NCBI GenBank assembly: GCA_003427395.1
Contig: BFEA01000051.1
Location: forward strand, 77,203-110,754
Source of the DNA: Chara braunii
Lineage: Eukaryota > Streptophyta > Charophyceae > Charales > Characeae
DNA length: 33,552 bases
Reading direction: 5' to 3'
Numbering within the stretch: the stretch's first letter is position 1; each line of letters starts with the position of its first letter. Made by a program: the position numbers and the translations under genes. Below are positions 26,082-33,552 of this stretch, one piece after another. The notes under the pieces were generated by a model. It was not told where the DNA came from and searched no databases. It saw only the letters and a list, made by a program, of their open reading frames with translations.

Positions 26082-26700
26082 ACGAGGGGCTGTGACAAAC
26101 TGTTTCGTCGGAGTTTCACCGACTCATATATATACACAAACGAGCTCCGATCTATTGGTGGGGAGCAGCACCTGCCGGGAAACGGGCCCGGCATCCCAAA
26201 ACAACAGCAGGGAGGAGGAAAGAAGGGGGAAGGGGGTATCGGTCCTGCCCCAGGGCAGAGCCGCAGGCGACAGCGGCCGGCCCCAGGCGAACTCAGGAGG
26301 ATGCGCATCCTGCGAGCCGCTATTGTCGGGAGGCATGTATTGCACCCAGTCACAAGAGTCGCGAGCAGGCATGATTGTACTGCTAGGCCTGGGGTTTCCT
26401 CCTCGCTCCCCCGAGATCATCAAATGGTAACCGCCCAAATGTCACAATTCGGGCGCAATAGTTCACATCCTTGCCTAGTAGCTGCAAACTCCATATGCCA
26501 CTACTTCTTCTTGTATTCATATCTTATCCACTTTTCAGTCCATTGGTATCCCATAGTTCGCCGAATGTCCAATCCATTAGTATTATCTTTTAGCCTATTT
26601 ATCACAGTCGGTTGAGGCAGAAGACCTCTTCGCCTAAGAAGCTCGAGCACAATGTGAGTTGAGTCAATTCTCATATATGAATCATCCTTCAGCCTTAAAT
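26082..26700. other. GC-rich block with dispersed motif copy C, no gene recognised
   Basis: Contains a short hairpin-like GTCGGAGTTTCACCGAC (26107-26123), the dispersed motif in minus orientation (26143-26193) and a purine-rich stretch. Overlapping frames on both strands are open for just over 100 codons (26092-26430 plus, 26124-26438 minus), which is expected in such composition. It interrupts the two groups of GATGTCACC repeats and may be an insertion. Confidence 0.4.
26143..26193 (-). repeat. Dispersed ~45-bp motif, copy C
   Basis: Reverse complement reads GCCGGGCCCGTTTCCCGGCAG followed by GTGCTGCTCCCCACCAATAGA, the same 3' half as copies A and B. All three could be read as a peptide D-x-G-P-x-x-x-Q-V-L-L-P-T-N-R in one frame, but no longer protein is evident. 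Confidence 0.7.
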
Positions 26701-26734
26701 GTCAAGCAGGTTTGACTAGTTAACAAAAAAAAGT

Positions 26735-26860
26735 CATATCGTCTTCTTCGATGTCACCAGGGGTGGTATGTCATTTAGCGTTTTTTTCCCCAAATGGCCA
26801 GTTTAGTCCTTATTTCTTTCTGCAGGTTTAGATTAGTTCAACAAAAGAAATTTCTATCAT
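26735..26860 (-). repeat. Further copy of the GATGTCACC repeat
   Basis: GTCTTCTTCGATGTCACCAG at 26741 and CTTATTTCTTTCTGCAGG at 26808 match 25900-25935 and 25805-25825. Lies about 0.9 kb from the first group, on the other side of the GC-rich block. Confidence 0.7.
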
Positions 26861-26939
26861 TTTCTTCTTCTCAACGATATACCTTTAAAAGGACATTCAT
26901 TCAGCCTACAGATAATGAAGATTATTGACTTGAAGCATG

Positions 26940-27830
26940 ACCGGCACCGCTCGGTGATCAATACATGTTCTCCCATCTTGATGTGTGGAAAAAAAAAAGG
27001 AAGCAAAAAATTATGCATTTGCTGCCTATCCCGAATCCGCAGGCAACTACAAATTGAAGGGTAGCTTCTCGTTCATAATAAAAGTAAGAGACTACACCAC
27101 CTTCTCTAACTCCTCTCCTCCCTTCAACCGAAAGCATCATGTGATCCCTCTTATCTATTGATCAACTTTGATGTGACTACTATGTGATAACCTTCAAATT
27201 ATTGGTTTCTTCTAATCTTGAACTAGACTGTTTCTTTAACGCTCTTTATGAAATATAACCTCTCGTCGAAGTACTACGTACTAATTCACCTATCCTTGTA
27301 TTGCTAATTTCTACATCTACTAGAATTACCTGCCCTTACCTAGTCTTCCTCCTTCATCTCGGCCTACGCTTGGCAAAGAGTGACCACCGTCACCGCTCGG
27401 TGATCAACACATGTTCTCCCATCTTGATGTTTGAAAAAAAAAAGGAAGCAAAAAATTATGCATTTGCTGCCTATCCCGAATCCGCAGGTAACTACAAATT
27501 GACGGATAGCTTCTCGTTCATAATAAAAGTAAGAGACTGCACCACCTTCTCTAACTCCTCTCCTCCCTTCAACCGAAAGCATCCTGTGATCCCTCTTATC
27601 TATTGATCAACTTTGATGTGACTACTATGTGCTAACCTTCAAATTATTGGTTTCTTCTAATCTTGAACCAGATCGTTTCTTTAACGCTCTTTATGAAATG
27701 TAACCTCTCGTCGAAGTACTACATACTAATTCACCTATCCTTGTATTGCTAATTTCTACATCTACTAGAATTACCAACCCTTACCGAGTCTTCCTCCTTC
27801 ATCTCGGCCTACGCTTGGCAAAGAGTGACC
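26940..27830 (+). repeat. 445-bp tandem duplication
   Basis: CACCGCTCGGTGATCAAYAC occurs at 26945 and 27391, and the closing word CTTGGCAAAGAGTGACC ends at 27385 and 27830. The two copies agree nearly throughout with scattered substitutions (for example GTGTGG/GTTTG near the start and GAACTAGACTG/GAACCAGATCG later). No conserved open frame is shared. The minus frame of about 60-70 codons in each copy has no known motif. Confidence 0.95.
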
Positions 27831-28661
27831 AGTTTTACACCCTTTCTTTTAACGTAACAGGTTATCGAGACCCTATGACAAACGATCTTCGAACCATCAT
27901 TTGAGTGGGTGGTAATCTTAACTTTTGTCGTTGAACGTACGTGATTTTGATTAATCGACTGCAATTGATTAGCATTCAAACTATTTATCATTCCATCACA
28001 CCATTTTGATGCTCCAGACACACACGAACACAAATAAACCATACTTGCGTTTAAACAGCCTACAAGTAGAAAGGTTTGAAAGAGAGAACTTATTTGCAAG
28101 CAGAACTATACTACCTATTTTCTCGGTCTCAGTGAAAGTGGTTAAAAAACTTTATTTGTTATTCCTTTTTGGTTGTTGCTGCCAGCCTGCCGCCACATAC
28201 GCATAAGGGAATGATGTGACTGTCGCTGACACACCTAAAATATTCCGAACCATTTGTGCATGGAGGCTTCTCGGATGTGTGGCCTCAGATTTGTCTGACA
28301 AATTCATATGCTGTCAGGACTATCCTTCCTCCTACCTATAACAAAATTTAAGGAACAACGGCGTTGCAACAACGTGTGGGACAACGGAGAACTGCTTCCA
28401 ACTTTTCGTTGTGATGAATATTGTCATTCACCACCTCTATTATGTGGTGGGAATCCGGCTACATCACCTCCTTCTTGTACCCTACCCTGCAGGTTGCAAC
28501 AACGTCATAATATCCCTCCCTGAAAATCCTTGTTGCCACAAGCTGGTCACAATCGCTTGTCCGTCCTTGTTGTCCTTGAAAGCTAAAAAGAGATTATCTA
28601 ATACATGATCAAATACATGATCTACTACTCTCTAACTCCTTAACATTATCTTATAGTATCT
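27831..28661. other. Unique AT-rich sequence, no gene seen
   Basis: Short frames only. The word GTTGCAACAACGT occurs at 28363 and 28494. The minus frame 27809-28099 begins within the duplication edge and has no motif. Confidence 0.4.
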
Positions 28662-28893
28662 ACGCTCTTAATAATTTTACTAACCATATACATAGTCCGC
28701 TTCTCAAGTTTTGTGTATGTGAGGAGGTGTACCTATATATTGAGTGCAGCTCGATCAATGGCCTCGTCTTAGTCATCACTCTTAATAATTTCACTACCTG
28801 TAAACATACTCCGCTTCTTGAGTCTGGTGTAAGTGGGGAAGTTTCCCTATATATTGAATGAAGCTTAATCAATGGCCTCATCTTAGTCAGCTT
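28662..28893 (+). repeat. 114-bp tandem duplication, diverged
   Basis: CTCTTAATAATTT starts at 28665 and 28779. Both copies continue through CCGCTTCT, TATATTGA and ATCAATGGCCTC with scattered changes. The minus frame 28881-28660 shows the duplicated peptide words P-L-I-x-L-H-S-I-Y-R. Confidence 0.85.
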
Positions 28894-29456
28894 TGTAAAT
28901 TCGGTAAGTCATTACAGGTTGACAAAGCTTTGCAGGCCGAGCATTCATGACACTTGTGGTGCCCCCACCAGCTTCCTCAGCACTTGAACATCTCTCACCC
29001 CGTGCTCCAGCACCAGCATCAACGCATTCATGTCGCGCACTTAGTCAAGTGATCAAGTTCCCCATCAACTCGTAGAAGACTATGATGGTCTGGTTCCTAT
29101 CTCTTAACTGTTCCAACACGTCTTTCAGGACTTGCACCTGCGGAAAGTGCACATGGACCTAAAGTCTTCCGAGTGCAAGCTTTCTCTATGCGTATCGAAC
29201 ATGCTGCTAACGCACCTTCTCCTGTGCTTAACTCGTCACCCACAAGGGTCACATTTCCTTTCACACAAGTGCAGACTCTCATGTCCCGCAAGTACGGGGG
29301 TACGTATCCTACATTCGTCTATGGGCGCATCTTCATTATCCACGCCATCACGACCTTGTCCTTCTTGCCATGGGGGGTATCGACAACTTCATCTTCACCC
29401 GATTTGTTTAACGCCTACTCCCACACGTTCTTGGCCCCCTCCTCTTTTGAGGCTTC

Positions 29457-29590
29457 TTTTCCCCATCAACAGTCCCATTGGCATCACCTTGGGCTTTGTA
29501 CCAGTCTCCATTGTGGCTAATTTTCCCCATCAGCAGTCTCATTGGCATCACCTCCGGCTTCGTATCGGTCTGCGTTGTGGCTAATTTTCC
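29457..29590 (+). repeat. 64-bp tandem duplication
   Basis: TTTTCCCCATCARCAGTC starts at 29457 and 29521, followed in both by CATTGGCATCACC and TTGTGGCTAA. Two copies and the first word of a third. Confidence 0.85.
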
Positions 29591-29768
29591 TCCTTTGGAT
29601 CCATGTAGAGATCAAAGAAGTCAAAGAGGGAGTTAGCTATCCTGCTGGCCCAAGCATCGAATTGTTACTGCACAACATCCCAATATTTTTTACTGGAGTC
29701 CTACAAATTATTACCGCACAGCATCCCAATGTTCGACTTATAACCTCTTTGTGTTCCCCTCTGGGGAT

Positions 29769-29946
29769 ATGATCATCAGCATGCCCATATCAGAATCTGC
29801 CCTCATCTCGACTACTTGCTTGTGCAAGGTTGCATGCATTCCTTGACATCGTCCAATATGATCATCAGCATGCCCATATCAGAATCTGCCCTCATCTCGA
29901 CTACGTGCTTGTGCAAGGTTACATGCATTCCTTTACATCGTCCAAC
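29769..29946 (+). repeat. 89-bp tandem duplication, nearly identical
   Basis: ATGATCATCAGCATGCCCAT starts at 29769 and 29858. The two 89-base units differ at only about four positions, so the duplication is recent. Confidence 0.9.
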
Positions 29947-30630
29947 ACTACTACTTCTTCTCCACCTTCTCTAACTTTTGCTTCAGCTTGTCTATCGTTT
30001 GGCCGGCTTACTTGCGTTCTTCATCTCCTACGCCAGTCTCGCATTGATCTGGTGGATTGGGGCATGGGGTATCAGAAGGGATGCCGATCAGCAGCTAGGC
30101 TTATTTCTCTTTGATTTCCTCCATTGGTGGTTTCTCCTCGCCGCACTAGAGTAGTGATTTGTCCTTTTGTTCCCCGCTGTCCTACCCCTTCTCTTCATCT
30201 TCATTCTTTCGTTCTCCTTTCTCCTTCTTTCGTCTTTCTTCTGCTTTTCTTCCCTTTTTTACTTTCTAATTTGGCCCATTTATCAATTTATGTGTATCCT
30301 GCTTGCACAGGGCTACCATAATGCTAATCTTCTCCGTCTCGTTGCAATTTTAACGGAAGTCTCGAAGGACTTCTCTTCCCTTTTCTCCTTCTCTTCTTCT
30401 TTCTTCTTTTCCTCGTCCTCATACTCTGCTCTCCCGAGTGGAGAATCGTTCAGGATTTCCAGTTTCTTAAACCACAAGGCCCATATATCGGTCGCAGGCG
30501 CTTGCCGTATATGTGCCGCAATTTTTGGGGTCTTCACAGCTGATGATGATTTTCATCAACGGCCTGCGCTGGTTCCTTTTTTTCACGCAGGAGTTCCCCA
30601 GGGTCGGGGAAAAGTGTCTCTGAATTAATT

Positions 30631-30780
30631 GTGGTTTAAGGTCGCGGAGCAAGATTGACAATCCTTGGCGAAAGAGCATACCCAGCAAAGCTTGGCACTG
30701 GATGGAAGACAGCGACGGAGCAAACATGTGATAATCTTATAGAAGAAGAAGTCCGTATATGTCAAAGTAAGCAGCTTTAT
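30631..30780. other. Short unique stretch, nothing recognised
   Basis: No frame or structure stands out between the charged minus-strand region and the microsatellite. Confidence 0.4.
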
Positions 30781-30838
30781 AGGTAGGTAGGTAGGTAGGT
30801 AGGTAGGTTACAAAAAAACAAAAAACAAAAAACAAAAA
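30781..30838. repeat. (AGGT)7 microsatellite followed by (CAAAAAA)n
   Basis: Twenty-eight bases of AGGT repeat, then TACAAAAAAACAAAAAAC-type sequence. Confidence 0.95.
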
Positions 30839-30965
30839 AGGTCAAGGGAGGTAGGCGAACAAAGCATTTTAGACGCAACCTCCTTCAGTTTTCTTTTCAT
30901 TTTATTTACCATCATGAATGGGGGTCAATTTATAGCCGGGCAGCTTCGAATCTAGATTCACGAAC

Positions 30966-31135
30966 TTTTTTTTTTGGGACAGGACGGCAGCCTGGAGTTA
31001 TCATCATCGAACTGATAGCCCCTAGGTAATTCAGAATTATGGCATTTCACTCATCTGCTTCCACATTGGAGTTCGAACTCGAGTCTGTATTTCCACAGTT
31101 CATGGGTGTACCAAACTGAGCTAGGTCAGTTGGTG
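30966..31135 (-). mobile_element. Candidate tRNA-derived SINE with A-tail
   Basis: On the minus strand the sequence starts near 31135 with TGACCTAGCTCAGTTTGGTA, whose TAGCTCAGTT(T)GG matches the RNA polymerase III A box with one extra T. About 43 bases on is GAGTTCGAACTCC, close to the B box GGTTCGANTCC. A short CCA...TGG stem with a seven-base loop between them resembles an anticodon arm. The tRNA-like head is followed by about 90 bases of unrelated body and ends in ten A (plus-strand T run 30966-30975). No clear target-site duplication was found. A decayed tRNA pseudogene is the main alternative. Confidence 0.45.
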
Positions 31136-32237
31136 AAACTATATGGTACTGGTAGACAAAAACAATCGATGCAAGATTCTTTGGATGCATAAATTAAAAA
31201 ACCTCAACAAACCCGGACCGGCGAAGCACATGAAGATCTTCACAACAAAGCAATTTGACTCCTTTGGATCGAAAAAACAAAAGAGATGGCGTTTTGCGGC
31301 GGGAACAATGCACAAGATATATAAACGCCAATACCTCCGAACAAGCGACACTGGTTTTAAGTTTACTCGCTCGGATTGCCCAGCTGCTATTTCTTTTTAC
31401 GGAAGCCGCAAGAATGATCGCAAGTAGGGTGGCAGGGAGGGTATAGTCTGACTGAGATGTGCATACACCAGAAGGGGAGGGGTTATAGGGAGTGAAATAC
31501 AGACGAACGGCGTCCAGAGCAGGTTTCAGAGTATGAAAGCCGCAGCTACTACCTCACAGTAGGATACAAGGGACTAAATCAGTTCCTTTACTTCTGTATG
31601 ATCTTTAGACAAAAACTGGCAATTCTCCCGCCCCGCTGGTGTCAGCATGTAATCCACGCCACTTCACAGCCGCCGATTGTTTTTTTCTCAACAGGCTGCC
31701 TTGCCGCGAGGCGCCTCCCAGTTTCGCTTATGGCGATAAAAAACTTTCCGCAGGGCCGGGCCCGTGTGCTAGTGGTTTAACCCCCCCGGTACTTCATGGC
31801 CCCAGTCCCGGCCCCGGACACGACCCCCAGGCAACTGGAGAACCTGACCAGTTTTGGGAGGGACTGGTCCACCGGGAGGTGTCGTACACATCATTTTCTC
31901 CGAGCTCTCTCTTTCGAAACTGTTTCAGGTTTTAAATCACCATCCGAGGTACTGGAGAACCAGTTTTGAGCCTCTCGGAAAGTTCAGGGGGCCAAACACC
32001 GTAGATAAAATGATTCAGCGGTGGGGCCTCCAAAAGGGCCCCGCGTCCCATAGCTGGCATGTGCTGGTGGTTTAGGAGGTGATCCGGCCGCCGCTAGTAC
32101 CTCCCAGGGTGAGTTCATTGGGCCACGCGGTGCAAGCGTCGTAGTAGACGAACATCCGAGTATCGCAGCAAATATTACACTTTAGGTAATGTTGTGCCAG
32201 GAGAAATCGCCACCTCGGACAAAATAGCTGACGCATG
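31136..32237. other. Unassigned sequence with short internal repeats
   Basis: The frame 31143-31427 is basic and Lys-rich with no domain. From 31740 to 32075 the words GTGTGCTAGTGGTTTAAC / ATGTGCTGGTGGTTTAGG and ACTGGAGAACCTGACCAGTTTTG / ACTGGAGAACCAGTTTTG each occur twice, so part of this block is an old duplication of about 150-300 bases. No RNA gene or protein family is recognised. Confidence 0.35.
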
Positions 32238-32828
32238 CTACAGCCCCGGAGCGGTGACCGCGTCACTTTTTTTTTTTTTGTGACCATGAATGCGGCTGCC
32301 CCGAGAAGCTGAATCCAAGACTTCAAAGCGAAGTACGTTGAAAGCGGAGTACGTTTCAGCCGCAGACTGGTACGCACGCCACGCTTTTTCGAAATGGTTT
32401 ATCTTTTGACAAAAAGTTCTTCCCTGATCTAGGTATTGCGAAGACCCACAGTTAAAAAGGCGACAAGTAGCAAGTAAAGCATTTTTCAAAGGGACTAACC
32501 TGGAGTTACTGTAGTAATAAAGTGTGATAAATAGAACGTAAGGGGATTGCCCGACCAACAGTCTAGACTGAGTGGAACGGGAGTAGGACTGTGGAGGCAT
32601 GATATTGGTACGCCACACCATACGATGTAATTTGTTCTGCGACAGTAAAGCTCCGAAGTACATTGTTTTCACAAAAATCCTCGAGCGTGGGCAAAGCCTG
32701 CGTGCAGCGGTAAACTTTACCAGCAGCCCCAACGTGCGATGGTAACTGGAAGTTACTGTGCACTGTAAACACACATTGGGGGCAATTAATTACTTGCCGC
32801 TAGCAATGACCTTTTACTGAAGTTTTTT
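32238..32828. other. Unassigned sequence with a 178-codon minus-strand frame
   Basis: A minus frame at 32238-32774 is open for 178 codons, with mixed composition and no signal peptide, membrane helix or motif I recognise. Nothing about its surroundings supports a gene: the upstream side is the ATTTACT repeat and the frame runs over a T-rich run at 32268-32279. I do not call it a gene. Confidence 0.3.
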
Positions 32829-32960
32829 GTATTTACTATTTACTATTTGCTATTTACTGAAGTTTTTAGTATTTAGTATTTACTATTTACTATTTACTAT
32901 TTATTGAAGTTTTTAGTATTTGCTATTTACTATTTATTATTTACTATTTACTATTTACTG
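32829..32960. repeat. (TATTTAC)n heptamer repeat with a higher-order unit
   Basis: Built from TATTTAC and near variants, interrupted twice by TGAAGTTTTTAGTATTT, giving a larger unit of about 50-55 bases. It is not a plant-type telomere repeat. Confidence 0.9.
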
Positions 32961-33084
32961 CACCCACATGTGGCCAATTCACTATCAACTGTCGGAGTGG
33001 TTCGCACAGAGCACTGTGCGCAACGAGTACAATTTAGAAAATTTACTTCATAGCATAGCAACAAACGATTGCCCCGAAGCCGTG

Positions 33085-33240
33085 GCACACAACCCCCTCC
33101 TCCTAACCTTCACATCCTCCACGACAACCTTCTCCTCCTCCTCCCCCTTTTTGCTCCCTCATCCTCCCTCTCATCCTCTACCACGTCCTGTCCATTCCGC
33201 TCCTCCCACCTTCACATCCTCCTCCCTCTCATCCTCTAAA
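33085..33240. repeat. Pyrimidine-rich CTC/CTCC low-complexity tract
   Basis: Almost pure C and T on the plus strand with the words CCTTCACATCCTCC and CCTCTCATCCTCTA each present twice. Confidence 0.85.
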
Positions 33241-33324
33241 GGGAAGGCAATGTATTCATTTCGCAAAGCCCACTTTCCTACTCATAGATATGTGACAATA
33301 TATAACCACAGGTCCACAAGACAC

Positions 33325-33383
33325 TTGTTGTCATCTTCTCCCTCTCTGCCTACGGTTTACCAGGCAGCTCTATTTGACGATAT
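33325..33383 (-). repeat. Terminal-inverted-repeat-like segment, right partner
   Basis: Reverse complement of 26021-26081 with about four substitutions and one small indel. It ends in ATAT, and immediately beyond it lies a second, inverted copy of the terminal 24 bases. Confidence 0.8.
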
Positions 33384-33408
33384 ATATCGTCAAAACAGAG
33401 CTGCCCGG
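33360..33408. repeat. Near-perfect palindrome made of two terminal motifs head to head
   Basis: CCAGGCAGCTCTATTTGACG and ATAT form the left arm (33360-33383). ATATCGTCAAAACAGAGCTG and CCCGG form the right arm (33384-33408). The arms pair with one substitution near each end and a one-base indel. Confidence 0.85.
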
Positions 33409-33552
33409 AGAAATGAAAGAATCAGTATTACTACAGATGTTTGCAGGTTGAAAGAGAGTACAAAATTGATTGTTAGATGTAAAAAAAAACGTAAGAAAGT
33501 CCTATTCTTGCTCTATTGCAAAAATACTTTTTTGGTTTTTATGGTCTTTTAT
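33409..33552. other. Window end, nothing recognised
   Basis: AT-rich sequence with short A- and T-runs. It may be the body of whatever element owns the right arm of the palindrome. Confidence 0.4.

Larger units (their letters stand above)
28894..30630 (-). other. Possibly decayed gag-like coding DNA on the minus strand
   Basis: On the minus strand, segments of frame read as charged protein: E-D-E-E-K-K-K-E-E-E-K-E-K-R-E-E-K near 30405-30360, basic words to 29950, and L-R-D-R-N-Q-T-I-I-V-F-Y-E-L near 29100. The plus strand is correspondingly pyrimidine-rich. The gag-like protein at 11200-11949 has a similar charged coil, so this may be another decayed gag, perhaps of the Ty3 element that lies on the same strand at lower coordinates. 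No zinc knuckle is visible and the link is tentative. Confidence 0.25.

Noticed and set aside
32074-32091. AGGAGGTGATCCGGCCGC, similar to the complement of the 16S rRNA 3' end
   Set aside because: The match is only about 18 bases and the sequence after it does not continue as rRNA. It is probably chance.
32238-32774. 178-codon minus-strand frame as a gene
   Set aside because: No motif, no supporting neighbour, and it reads through a homopolymer run. Length alone was not enough.

Overview
The window looks like a repeat-rich nuclear scaffold from a green-lineage eukaryote. It has decayed retroelements of three classes, long microsatellites, a plastid-like fragment, single ambiguous bases (1671, 1793, 1825) and a 668-base assembly gap. 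My best guess is a charophyte such as Chara. That rests on the combination of element types and a cemA-like plastid fragment, is inference, and was not checked against any database. I see no intact, confidently functional host gene, rRNA or standard tRNA.

Layout. 1-4465: no recognised gene, ending in a 66-bp tandem repeat and CAG/GATCAG-rich DNA. 4466-5119: an open 217-codon frame of unknown function. 5120-6425: flank with a TATA-like site. 6426-11190 (+): a decayed Penelope-like retroelement (PLE) with its domains in permuted order: an ORF1-like charged protein, then a GIY-YIG endonuclease, then the reverse transcriptase (RT). It carries several in-frame stops, frameshifts and an exact 241-bp tandem duplication inside the RT. 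11317-12342 (-): a second, oppositely oriented unit with a well-formed hammerhead ribozyme candidate, a CCHC zinc-knuckle gag-like ORF and a poly(A) tract. 12501-12655: a frame resembling plastid cemA. 13143-14311: a large inverted repeat around an (AG)n tract and the gap, followed by three hairpins. 14920-20600: a mosaic of a degenerate ~75-bp satellite and two truncated LINEs that share an unusual C-terminal domain. 20700-22925: minisatellites. 23370-25335 (-): a Ty3/gypsy pol pseudogene that can be followed from RT through RNase H to integrase. 25740-30730: short repeats, an exact-period 445-bp duplication and possible decayed gag-like DNA. 30966-31135 (-): a candidate tRNA-derived SINE. 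31140-33552: simple repeats, and one member of a ~60-bp inverted-repeat pair whose partner is 7.3 kb away at 26021.

How the parts relate. Nothing here forms a working pathway. The window is a nested graveyard of retroelements. The most informative parts are the PLE with the endonuclease placed before the RT, the hammerhead candidate beside a zinc-knuckle ORF, and the shared C-terminal domain of the two LINEs. All identifications come from reading motifs by eye. None was confirmed by alignment, profile search or folding software.
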